Shown here one piece after another: positions 1 to 6,237 of a stretch of 10,295 nt of DNA; the stretch's first letter is position 1, and the number at the start of each line of letters is the position of its first letter. Source of the stretch: Baffinella frigidus (lineage: Eukaryota > Cryptophyceae > Cryptomonadales > Baffinellaceae); the NCBI GenBank assembly GCA_026770585.1, contig MU646637.1, forward strand, positions 318,473-328,767. Direction: 5' to 3'. A model generated the notes under the pieces. The model was not told the origin of the DNA. It saw only the letters and a list, made by a program, of their open reading frames with translations, and ran no database searches. The translations under genes and the position numbers were made by a program.

Positions 1-72
1 CCCTACACCCTACACCCTACACCCTACACCCTAGACACTAGGCCCTAAACCTCAAACCCCAAACCCTGGACA
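1..72. repeat. Degenerate telomere-like repeat
   Basis: About four tandem CCCTACA units fill the first 30 bases. They decay into CCCTAGA, CCCTAAA, CCTCAAA and CCCCAAA variants up to about position 67. These are variants of the plant-type telomere unit CCCTAAA. The array is too degenerate and too short to be a chromosome end. By analogy with the other such tracts in this window it could be the end of an intron (a possible CAG acceptor lies at 71-73), but I cannot support a gene around it. Confidence 0.7.
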
Positions 73-114
73 GGGATGCGCTCGGAATCGCCCTGGGCGG
101 GGGAAGGCGAGCGT

Positions 115-190
115 GTTCGGAGTTCCCCTCACAATGTTCGAAGTTCCCCTCACAATGTTCGGCGTTCCCCTCACAATGTTCGGAGTCCCA
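115..190. repeat. 21-bp minisatellite
   Basis: Three full 21-bp units start at 115, 136 and 157, with a partial fourth from 178. Each reads GTTCGG/AAGTTCCCCTCACAAT with one or two substitutions. The unit is a multiple of three and lacks stops in several frames, so it is read as a 7-residue peptide repeat on both strands. I see no other sign that it is coding. Confidence 0.8.
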
Positions 191-317
191 AGAACCAGGC
201 CGTGGCCCCGGAGAGGTCGTACCAGTCGACGCAAGACTGAGGACACGACCTAGGACACGACCTAGGACGAGACCTCGGACACGACCAAGGTCGAGACCTC
301 GGACGTGCGGACGTGTG
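191..317. repeat. Degenerate GGACACGACCTA-type tandem repeat
   Basis: From about 238 to 300 short units of roughly 12 bases (GGACACGACCTA and variants with CGAGACCTC) are repeated. Related GGACGTGC/GACC phrases recur at about 480-538 and 665-745, on the far sides of two foldback elements. The foldback elements therefore seem to have inserted into one degenerate repeat field. No gene is visible here. Confidence 0.5.
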
Positions 318-438
318 TACAGGGGTACCTCGCTCAGAAGAAACTGCCTCCCCCTAGGACCCTACAGTAGGCCTATGCCTAGGGTCCTATGGTGGTCCTA
401 GGGGGGGTGCAGTTTCGTATGAGGTAGGTACCCCTGTA
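318..438. mobile_element. Family A foldback element, copy 1
   Basis: A 121-bp near-palindrome that starts TACAGGGGTACCTCGCTCA and ends with its imperfect complement ...GAGGTAGGTACCCCTGTA. The middle holds CCTAGG and GGCCTATGCCTAGG-like internal palindromes. The terminal TA at each end fits a TA target-site duplication around CAGGGG...CCCCTG termini, as in Tc1/mariner-type DNA elements (inference). The right arm is somewhat diverged (TTCGTATGAGG). Confidence 0.85.
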
Positions 439-449
439 TGGTGCACCTC

Positions 450-472
450 CTTATGCGGTAGGTACCCCTGTA
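450..472. repeat. Solo right end of a family A element
   Basis: A second copy of the right terminus (TTATGCGGTAGGTACCCCTGTA) lies 11 bases after copy 1 with no matching left arm. It is either a truncated element or a local duplication of the end of copy 1. Confidence 0.6.
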
Positions 473-538
473 GGCCGAGCAGAAGGACGTGCACTAGGAC
501 AAGACCGAGGACGTGCGACCGAGTAGATGGACGCGCCC

Positions 539-664
539 TACAGGGGTGCCTCGCTCATAAGAAACTGCCCCCCCCCCGAGGACCCCCATAGGGCCCTAGC
601 TAGGCATAGGCCTGCTTTAGGGTCCTAGGAGGGGGCGGTTTCTTATGAGCGAGGTACCCCTGTA
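539..664. mobile_element. Family A foldback element, copy 2
   Basis: A 126-bp near-perfect inverted repeat from TACAGGGGTGCCTCGCTCAT to ...ATGAGCGAGGTACCCCTGTA. It has a C-run/G-run pair (CCCCCCCC and GGGGGCGG) and a central GGGCCCTAG palindrome. The arms could fold into one long hairpin. Confidence 0.9.
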
Positions 665-966
665 CGACATGAGGACGTGCAGATGAAAATGCACTACGAG
701 TGTAGGGACGCGCACTGGGACAAGACCTAGGACGTGCGGACGTGCTCTACCGTTGTAGAGCGTGGAAATGGTGGGGACAGGTGTAAATAAGTAATGAAAA
801 TTGTATTCACCGTAGTAGATGAGAGCTCAGATTATGTCTTGCGTCCTCCGTCTCAGCATCCACTCTGTTCCAAATTGCACACTGCTCTGCTCCACACAGC
901 GGGCTACGAAGGGATTTTCGGTGGACAATCCACCGACGTTCCGTTACCTTATCCGTAGGAACCCCC
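665..966. other. Non-coding stretch with decayed repeats
   Basis: There is no convincing gene. At 789-830 a decayed copy of a motif occurs that is also found at 1333-1375 (same strand) and at 8530-8573 and about 8163-8195 (opposite strand): a TGAATGTTGCATTCACC-like phrase followed by TAGTGGATGAGAGC. A small hairpin with a 7-bp stem (CGGTGGA/TCCACCG) is at 919-935. From about 945 the sequence resembles the remnant of a family A half-element. Confidence 0.5.
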
Positions 967-1110
967 CTATGTCCCTACGGTATTGCCTACCGTAGGCCCT
1001 AGGGACTATTCACTAGGGGGCTATTCAAAATGCCTTGGAAGTCCGCTGTGTGGCCTGCGAAAGCGGTCCCTCGGGAAATGGCGGCATGCCGAGCGGTTGT
1101 TGCAAATCAG

Positions 1111-1215
1111 TATCCCTTAAGTGCCCAGGTAGTCAAATTTGACGGCCAAGAGGTCATAGGCAGGTCCTAGGGCCCTACCGTAGGGCGTATGAGCCTACTG
1201 GGCACTTGAGGGATA
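1111..1215. mobile_element. Family B foldback element, copy 1
   Basis: A 105-bp element starting TATCCCTTAAGTGCCCAG and ending CTGGGCACTTGAGGGATA. Internally it has GTCCTAGGGCCCTACCGTAGGG. The termini are inverted, with TA at each end. The middle is less symmetric than in family A. It abuts a family A element directly, sharing the TA at 1214-1215. Confidence 0.8.
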
Positions 1216-1332
1216 GGGGTGCCTCGCTCATAAGAAAGCGCCCCCTCCCTAGGACCACCATAGGGCCCTAGGCATAGGCCTACAGTAGGATCCTAGGGGT
1301 GGGTGGTCTCTTATGAGCGATCTACCCCTGTA
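1214..1332. mobile_element. Family A foldback element, copy 3
   Basis: A 119-bp inverted repeat with ends TAGGGGTGCCTCGCTCAT and GAGCGATCTACCCCTGTA. The left end lacks the CA of the usual TACAGGGG terminus where it joins family B. The inner arms (AAAGCGCCCCC against GGGTGGTCTC) no longer pair well. The identical junction occurs in the duplicate at 8574-8692. Confidence 0.85.
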
Positions 1333-1449
1333 ATGAATGTTGCATTCACCCTAGTGGAGGAGAGCTCGGCGTGTGTAGAATCTCAGAACCGCAACGCCGC
1401 GCGCCACTCTGTGCCTCCGGAAGCGATCCCTTTGTGGACATTGTGGGAT

Positions 1450-1530
1450 TACAGGGGTACCTCGCCCACAAGAAAGCCCCCCCCCCCCTAGGAGTGCCAC
1501 AGGCCCCTAGGCGTAGTCCTACTGTAGGGA
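1450..1530. mobile_element. Truncated family A element (left half)
   Basis: The left arm TACAGGGGTACCTCGCCCAC and the C-rich tract are intact, and the centre is recognisable up to CCTACTGTAGGG at about 1528. The right arm is missing. The broken end lies just beyond the stop codon of the minus-strand RING gene, whose last exon begins within 20 bases. Confidence 0.7.
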
Positions 1531-1545
1531 GCTCATGGAGGAGGC

Positions 1546-1980
1546 CTACTCATCGCTCAAGACCCCCATGAGGAGAAGTATGAGCAAGATGACTGTCGTC
1601 ATCAGCATCGAGAGGAGTGTGAGCAGCACGCAGCAAGAGGGTGGGTTCCAGAGGACCGCTTGCCTTCTCATGCCTGCTAGGGTATGGGGTATGGGGTTTA
1701 GGGTTTGGGGGTTGGGTTTAGGGTTTGGGGTTTGGGGTTTGGGGTTTAGGGTTTGGGGTTTAGGGTGTAGGGTGTAGGGTGTAGGGTTTAGGGTTTAGGG
1801 TTTAGGGTGTAGGTTAACCTGCTCGTGGCTGCCTTTCAAAAACCGGGCGGACGATTTCGGCGTTGCAGACCGGGCAGCACCCGGGCCGCCCCTGGTTAGG
1901 GTTGAGGCTGGTTAGGGTTGAGGGTTCGGGATTGAGGAATTAGGGTTGACGCGTCAGGGTTGAAGGTTGACAGTCAGGGT

Positions 1981-2054
<74 letters not shown>

Positions 2055-2915
2055 GGATTCACCGCCTGGACTTTGGTCGTGAGCCAGTGGGCGGCGCACT
2101 GCAGGTGGAACCTGCTTACGGGAAATGCCGAAGTCAGTCTCGGCTGAACCCTGTTGACTTTTGACGTAGTATTTTCATCTCCGGTGCGGGCTCTCTCTTG
2201 AGGCTCATAGACATTGTATCACTCAACTCAAGGCTAAAGGGCCTTTCTAGGACCTGTATCGAGAGTAATAAAGAAAAAGAAGAGAAGAAGAACCCTGGTG
2301 CGGCGTGTTGGCGGCGCGGTTTCTGCCGCGATCCTCTGCACCGGGGGGCCTGAATGTGATCCGAAAGGAAGCATGGCTTTTCTGCAGATAAGTTCCGGTG
2401 TCCGCCTATGTTGGGAGCTCGAAGAACCTCAAGGACCGAAAGGGGGGAGGGGGCAGGGAACTGTACGTGTGGTTGCAGGGCGGCAGGTCGGAGACCTCCT
2501 CGTCCGCCGCCATCCCTCCCAGGCAGATGGCGCACTCGTCGCCCACGTTGCCCCACCTGCCGTCGAGGGACGATCCCATGATGCGCCGCGGCAGGACACA
2601 AGCGAGGTCGGTGACCTTGTACTCCTGCAGGACGACGCTCGGAGGAACGTCTAGGACGACGCTGGGGGGCGCTGCTGCGCCCTCCGGATCCCCAGGAGGG
2701 CCATGCGACGGCAAGGCCCACTGGGATCGCGCCCCAGCCTCGTCCGACCCGAGGGGTTCTTCCGACGTGTTCTCGGGGGAAAAGACAGAGATAGCGACCC
2801 CCAGTTCGTCAACCTCGCAACTTTCAGACCGAGGAGGGCGCTGTTGCACCCCGGGGACCAGCGAGGAGCTCAGATTGCCGATGACCAGCGACGAGCTCAG
2901 AGTAGCATGGGACAT
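1546..2915 (-). CDS. Tail-anchored RING-H2 E3 ubiquitin ligase-like protein (four exons)
   Basis: I infer exons 2915-2467, 2111-2063, 1891-1819 and 1676-1546, stop TAG, 233 residues. All three introns are GT-AG and the phases agree. The N-terminal 120 residues are acidic, Ser/Pro-rich and probably disordered. Splicing assembles a RING-H2 finger with zinc ligands C128, C131, C147, H149, H152, C155, C172 and C175 (C-x2-C-x15-C-x-H-x2-H-x2-C-x16-C-x2-C), with the usual Trp (W159) and CPVC ending. Residues about 205-230 are a hydrophobic helix followed by only three residues, so the protein should be tail-anchored in a membrane with the RING in the cytosol. The known role of RING-H2 domains is to recruit an E2 and transfer ubiquitin; the substrate is unknown. 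An in-frame ATG 60 bases upstream (2975) would add 20 residues, but 2915 matches the paralogue at 7195. The exon 1 protein is clearly homologous to that gene. The splice model is inferred, not observed. Confidence 0.75.
1677..1818 (-). other. RING gene 1 intron 3, made of telomere-like repeat
   Basis: The donor is CAG/GTTAAC. The acceptor reads CCCTAGCAG, an NAGNAG pair: ending after TAG or CAG changes the protein by one residue and keeps the frame. Nearly the whole intron consists of degenerate CCCTAAA, CCCCAAA and CCCTACA units in the sense strand (TTTAGGG, TTTGGGG and TGTAGGG on the plus strand, about 1681-1813). Retention of this intron would stop translation at TAA two codons after the splice point, before the membrane helix. 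The plus-strand paralogue has no intron here. Confidence 0.65.
1892..2062 (-). other. RING gene 1 intron 2, containing a TTGAGGG array
   Basis: The donor is GCG/GTGAAT and the acceptor is CTAACCAG/GGG, phase 0. About eleven tandem TTGAGGG units (plus strand, about 1977-2056; CCCTCAA in the sense strand) follow the donor directly. The rest is decayed repeat including ACCCTGACGCGTCAACC, which is also present in intron 2 of the paralogue (7781-7859). The two introns are therefore homologous and differ mainly in repeat copy number. Confidence 0.75.
2112..2466 (-). other. RING gene 1 intron 1, enlarged by a dispersed repeat
   Basis: The donor is CACAC/GTACAG and the acceptor is CGTAAGCAG/GTTCC. 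At 355 bp it is about three times the 121-bp paralogous intron (7611-7731), although both ends resemble it. The excess includes a copy of dispersed repeat D (about 2358-2445). It also includes a pyrimidine-rich TTTTTCTTTATTACTCTCGA segment (sense strand, around 2258-2290) that is nearly repeated inside an intron of the third gene. Confidence 0.7.
2358..2445 (+). repeat. Dispersed repeat D, copy 1
   Basis: The copy runs from GATCCGAAAGGAAGC through GCTTTTCTGCAGA and CCGCCTATGTTGGGAGCTCG to AAGAACCTCAAGGACCGAAAGG. Related copies are at about 4187-4286 (plus) and, as reverse complements, 5525-5595 and 6321-6370. It lies inside intron 1 of the minus-strand RING gene. Readings through it give a peptide repeated elsewhere in the window, which reflects the repeat and not a gene. 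Confidence 0.7.
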
Positions 2916-3688
2916 CTTCTCTCCAAGTTCGTTATCTCGCGAAAAAATGGGTCGCATGGTTTTGATTTTTACCACACATTCAACATTTAGACCGGTCTCC
3001 TCCTTGAAAAAGAGACGGGTCGTGTCATGATGACAACAAATCTCGCATCATGTCCATTTTGTGGAGCCATTTTGTGTAGTAACTTACTGAACGATGCAAA
3101 AAAAACTTTGGATAGGGCTCGAGGAAAAATGGACGGGGGAAAATGGACGGGTCCTTAGCTCCTGCCCGGGGACCTTGTCCCTACGGCTTGCCTACCGTAC
3201 GAGGTAGGTAATCTAAATATGGACCTTTTCTTGGACGAGAAAAGGATTTGGAAGACGGAATATTTTACCCCAAGTCCTTCAGGTCGTTTTGAAGGCGAGC
3301 TCACGCTGAGCACTCTGATCTAAAAATCCCCGAAAATAATTAACGAGTGTTTGAACTAAGGTCAATTGAAAACCGGCCCTTTTACAGCTGCCGAAACATT
3401 CTCTGGATAATTCTGACCCTTTCTTACCACACAGTTCCCATACAATTTGATCTCGAATTAGTCAACTAGTCAGTTAGCGGCTGAATTAAGCAATTCAGCC
3501 GCAAATCGTGTAGTAAAGAAGGAAATCGATCAAGGCAAAAAAACGCCAAAAAACGTCGTTTAGAAGCTTTTGAGTTTTAAACGGTATTATAGCGGAAATC
3601 TCGTGGTACAAATGAAATCGTTTGTGTGGTAAAGACCGTCCATGATTTTCGATTGGTCCATATTTTGCTTACATGCCTCGTAGGGTAA
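2916..3688. other. AT-richer intergenic region with small hairpins
   Basis: This lies upstream of the minus-strand RING gene, so its promoter should be here, but I recognise no TATA box with confidence. At 3110-3150 an AAAATGGACGGG phrase occurs twice. At about 3176-3210 a fragment resembles the GTCCCTACGG...TTGCCTACCGTA phrase of the 430-bp duplication. Hairpins are at 3224-3245 (8-bp stem) and 3477-3502 (11-bp perfect stem GCGGCTGAATT, 4-base loop). TTACCACACA/TGTGTGGTAA and GTGTAGTAA motifs recur at about 2967, 3072, 3424, 3508 and 3628 and may be decayed element ends. No coding region is supported. Confidence 0.5.
3477..3502. repeat. Perfect 11-bp stem hairpin
   Basis: GCGGCTGAATT and its exact complement AATTCAGCCGC are separated by AAGC. 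It stands alone in AT-rich sequence. Function is unknown. Confidence 0.8.
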
Positions 3689-4058
3689 TACCGGTAGAGC
3701 GTTTGCGGTAATTGTTGTCCGTTTTGAAAGTGCGATTTTCCGGTTTTACGGTTTTTTAAAATGTTGTAAAGGTCGTTGAATGTTTTAAATGGACACTTCT
3801 CTGGTACAAATGAATCGGGGGGGGGAGCAAATGAAAACCGGAAAACCGGGAAATCGCACTTTCAAACCGGACAACAATTACCGCAAACGCTCTAATTGTT
3901 GTCCGTTTTGGACGTGCGGTTTTCCGGTTTTCCGGTTTTAAAAAATGTTGTCAAGGTCGTAAAACATTGTAAATGGACACTTCTGGTACAAATGAAAACC
4001 GGAAAACCGGAAAACCACACATCCACGGACAACAATTACCGCAAACGCTCTACCGGTA
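3689..4058. mobile_element. Family C composite foldback element
   Basis: The outer ends are exact complements: TACCGGTAGAGCGTTTGCGG at 3689 and its reverse complement ending at 4058. The arms continue with TAATTGTTGTCCG and runs of CCGGTTTT/AAAACCGG. An internal right end (GCAAACGCTCTA, about 3882-3893) is fused to an incomplete left end (AATTGTTGTCCG, from 3894), so two tandem units share the outer ends. Both units contain ATGGACACTTCT...GGTACAAATGAA in the centre. No protein is encoded. Confidence 0.8.
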
Positions 4059-4481
4059 GGTTTTATCACTCTCGAGACCAGAACAGCACGATCTGAGAGT
4101 CCCCGTTCGTGCACAGCGGGAGGGGGGGCGAGATTTAATAAGTTGATAAACCGACGGCGCACGCTAGGGGGAGGGATTCGACACGCGATCCGAAAGCAAA
4201 AATGCTTTCTCTGCAGATCCCTTCTACGGAACGGCGTGTCGTTGGCATATGTTGGGCGAAATTAAAACCTAAAGGACCTAAAGGACGAGACCAGGGGGCT
4301 CAAGCTGCCCTCAACCACCCCGGAGGGTGGGTATGGGAACTAATGTCTCGTCCACTAGGGCGAGCCAACTCCACCCTGGAGGGGACTTGCGGCCAATCCC
4401 GAATAACCCTTTATCGCAAAAGTTGACATGATGTATACCATTAAAATACATATTAGACCTTTTTGTACCAGATTTCATTCA
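4059..4481. other. Intergenic region with one dispersed repeat
   Basis: Apart from dispersed repeat D (about 4187-4286) I see no supported gene. Near 4451-4478 a TTTGTACCAGATTTCATTCAT phrase is the complement of the GGTACAAATGAA motif in the family C element and at about 3604. This suggests that a related element has decayed here. Confidence 0.4.
4187..4286 (+). repeat. Dispersed repeat D, copy 2
   Basis: It starts GATCCGAAAGCAAAAATGC, then CTTTCTCTGCAGATCCC, and ends TTAAAACCTAAAGGACCTAAAGG. It belongs to the same subtype as the copy at 6321-6370, sharing GTTGGCATATGTTGGG, where the copies at 2358 and 5525 have CCGCCTATGTTGGG. Confidence 0.65.
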
Positions 4482-4733
4482 TCACGGGGGACTCAGATCG
4501 TGAGTCCATTCCCCTTGAAAATCGTAAAGTTGACTTAAGAATACTTCTGGGTCCGCTCCAGGGCGGAACCCAACGTGTAGAGTGCGCATGACCTCTCTCT
4601 CTAGGTCGTCTTCTTCCTCATCCGCATCATCAGGGAGCGACCCCCAGAATTAGGCAAGACGGTGCTTACATACAACGTAGGCGAGACCGATCTTTAGACT
4701 AACAGAAGGCCCTGGTCGGCCGACGAATCCAAG
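4482..4733 (-). CDS. Candidate gene fragment, two possible exons
   Basis: This is weakly supported. On the minus strand a frame open from 4649 to a TGA at 4484-4482 reads an acidic stretch (DDADEEEDDLE) and then MRTLHVGFRPGADPE and FLSQLYDF. The composition resembles protein more than the surrounding repeats do. A phase-compatible upstream exon (4733-4674, LGFVGRPGPSVSLKIGLAYV) sits after a TTTTATTAG acceptor and before a GTATGT donor. The implied intron is 57 bp and contains CCTAAT, but its GATGAG acceptor lacks a pyrimidine tract. No family is recognised. An open frame of this size could arise by chance. Confidence 0.2.
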
Positions 4734-5013
4734 CTAATAAAACACGAAATCGGTCGTGCTCAGACACAGCCCCGGTGGGGGTGCATGCATAGCCGCCGTG
4801 TCTTATCGCATATGGCTTATTCACACAATCCCTTCGAAGTTCGCTGTGAGGGAGGGGTTACCCAACATTGAGAACACGCACCGTCTTTAGGGTGCCCTTA
4901 CGTGTGTGTCTCGACAACGTAGGAGGTGGAGATAGAATTCATCCGGAACAAGCTCGTAAGAGCGGCCGACACGGGGTACAGTATGTAGCACAATGCGGAA
5001 GGCATGTGCAGGC
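4734..5013. other. Unassigned intergenic sequence
   Basis: I find no convincing gene, repeat or RNA in this stretch of mixed composition. It separates the candidate exons from dispersed repeat F. Confidence 0.4.
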
Positions 5014-5195
5014 GTGATTGCGACGTGACCCTGTCACGGTCACGTGACACCTGGTCATCAGGGAACGTGATCGATTCGATCACGTTCCCCTTTTTCTTGG
5101 AGCCGACTTTCCTCTGAAAATTGACTTTTGAATTCCGTTTTCCAATTGACTTTTGAAATCCCGCACCAAAATGGCTCAAAGCACTAAGGGTCTAA
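5014..5195 (-). repeat. Dispersed repeat F, uninterrupted copy
   Basis: The reverse complement of this block matches 6238-6575 on the plus strand. It contains CACGTG at 5041-5046, the palindrome GGGAACGTGATCGA (arm) at 5061-5089, and AAAGTCAATT repeats. Here the sequence TTAGACCCTTAGTGC (read on the minus strand) joins directly to TTTGAGCCATTTTGG. In the other copy about 125 bp lie between those phrases, so this copy shows the empty site. Confidence 0.85.
5061..5089. promoter_or_regulatory. 29-bp perfect palindrome
   Basis: The arms GGGAACGTGATCGA and TCGATCACGTTCCC lie around one central base. It is present once here and twice, back to back, in the other copy of repeat F (6473-6525). It could be a dimer-binding site or just hairpin-forming repeat DNA; nothing in the window decides this. 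Confidence 0.5.
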
Positions 5196-5524
5196 CAGTA
5201 AGTCTTGTTTTTCTGGGTGCTTTGGTGCTTTGGTGCTTTTATTTACACTTACATCGAAGGCCACAGCCCACCTCACTCTTGATAAGATGGGAGTAATCTA
5301 CGGGTGAGCTCCCCGACCCGACCCATTCAGGCCCAGCCGAGCCCCCTTTCCCCCCTTTTCAAGCACCAAAAACAAAACAAACAAAAAAGGCATTAAGCCT
5401 GTGGAGCGACGTCGTCGATGGTCTCGTTCTTGTTCTGCCATGAGTGGCAGCGTGAGGTGATTATTGTTAGTGATTGGTCTGCAGTTTCCTCTGCGATGAG
5501 ACCAGAGGAGCTTATGGGGTTTTC
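5196..5524. other. Intergenic sequence with a 9-bp microrepeat
   Basis: GGTGCTTTG is repeated about two and a half times at 5217-5239. A purine-rich AAAACAAAACAAACAAAAAA tract lies at about 5368-5388. A long minus-strand frame (5906-5298) crosses the region, but it runs through dispersed repeat D and shows no family motifs. I do not call a gene. Confidence 0.4.
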
Positions 5525-5595
5525 CCTTTAGGTCCTTTAGGTTCTTCGAGCTCCCAACATAGGCGGACACCGGAACTGGTTCTGCAGAAAAGCCG
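5525..5595 (-). repeat. Dispersed repeat D, copy 3
   Basis: The reverse complement of copy 1, with CTTCGAGCTCCCAACATAGG, CGGACACCGGAACT and TCTGCAGAAAAGC conserved. It is followed directly by repeat E (5595-5657). At 6248-6370 the order is E then D. Confidence 0.75.
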
Positions 5596-5657
5596 CTTAT
5601 TGACACTTCTTTATTCGAAAGTGAAAATGCACGGTGCAAGAATTGAGGCGAGATTAG
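5595..5657 (+). repeat. Dispersed repeat E, copy 1
   Basis: CTTATTGACACTTCTTTATT, CGAAAGTGAAAATGCACGG and GAGGCGAGATTAG match 6248-6322 in the same orientation with a few substitutions and short indels. It is probably part of the same element as D. Confidence 0.75.
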
Positions 5658-5950
5658 GAAAAAGTCTGGGAACTGCACCAGAGTTTTCCTACTCAAGAAA
5701 CTGCCACTACCCATGTGGGGGGATCCACCAAGGAGCGGTCCACATTTGCGTCCCCCTCCTTGGTTTTCCCCCGCAGAGCACCCCGTTGCGTGTGGCCCCT
5801 GCCTAAGCCACACACAGTTGCCCCGGACTGGGCAAAAATATGTGAACCACTCTCCTTGCGGGCCACTTATACCACGCGAGGAGAGCAGAAAAAAACCCTC
5901 CACCACCTAGGCCCCCCACGTTGCAGTGCGAGAAAAAGCCCTTCTGTGCA
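5658..5950. other. Intergenic sequence, no gene supported
   Basis: Several open frames overlap here on both strands without recognisable motifs. A weak inverted repeat (CCAAGGAG at 5728-5735 with CTCCTTGG at about 5756-5763) is present. I cannot assign any function. Confidence 0.35.
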
Positions 5951-6009
5951 GCCTCGATCGGACAGGTGATGATCCTCCATCTGAGGCTCATCACCTGTCC
6001 GACCGAGGC
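5951..6009. repeat. Long hairpin with 22-bp stem
   Basis: The left arm 5951-5972 (GCCTCGATCGGACAGGTGAT...) pairs with 5988-6009 over 22 positions with one mismatch, around a 15-base loop. If transcribed it would fold strongly on either strand. No other copy is seen in the window. Confidence 0.8.
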
Positions 6010-6040
6010 TTACACTTCGGCGGTGGCTATCCCCCCCCAA

Positions 6041-6155
6041 GGTCCCCTGCTTAGTCTCAGTCGCTCCTGGCAGCAGGACACCGAGACCGCGCTCATCATG
6101 CTACAGTGGCGACCCTGGGTATCCTCCTCGTAAGCTGCCTTCTCATGCCCCTACC
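6041..6155 (+). pseudogene. Possible decayed 3' end of a third RING-like gene
   Basis: One frame reads SWQQDTETALIM, resembling EWQRPTEPL just before the membrane helix of the plus-strand RING gene. A shifted frame right after it gives a hydrophobic run (TVATLGILLVSCLLMPLPC) like that gene's IMIVVSCLVTM helix. The match needs a frameshift and is short, and no RING motif lies upstream. It could easily be coincidence. Confidence 0.2.
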
Positions 6156-6237
6156 GTGCGGAATCAGGACAGCATCCTACAGGGTTGAGGTGCCGGCGCC
6201 GCTTATGAGAGGCCGATTACTGATTACTGATTACTGC

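Larger units (their letters stand above)
976..1405 (+). repeat. Left arm of 430-bp inverted duplication
   Basis: This block recurs as its reverse complement at 8501-8930. The coordinates map as x to 9906 minus x without any net insertion or deletion across 430 bp, with only scattered substitutions. It contains a family B element (1111-1215), a family A element (1214-1332) and unique-looking flanks. The shared nested arrangement shows that the block was duplicated after both elements had inserted. Confidence 0.92.

Noticed and set aside
1-40. True chromosome end
   Set aside because: The repeat units are short, degenerate and few; similar tracts occur throughout the window, so they are interstitial.
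74-400. Open frame of about 110 codons after a CAG at 71-73
   Set aside because: It crosses a minisatellite, a low-complexity RTRP repeat and a family A element. Several frames on both strands are open here, so openness is not evidence.
1303-1571. Short frames reading YRGTS- or GYLAHKK-like peptides
   Set aside because: These peptides are translations of family A element ends and recur wherever the element lies; they are not genes.
1535-1777. Plus-strand frame with repeated GLGFRVW
   Set aside because: It is a translation of degenerate TTTAGGG/TTTGGGG repeat, here inside an inferred intron of the opposite strand.
2398-3030. 210-residue open frame on the plus strand
   Set aside because: It is antisense to exon 1 of the minus-strand RING gene, whose reading is supported by the paralogue at 7195.
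3896-4162. Short frames on both strands across the family C element
   Set aside because: They are contained in inverted-repeat sequence and have no protein-like features.
5298-5906. 202-residue open frame on the minus strand
   Set aside because: It passes through dispersed repeat D (the same peptide appears in other frames at 2398) and repeat E, has no recognisable domain, and overlaps several equally open frames.
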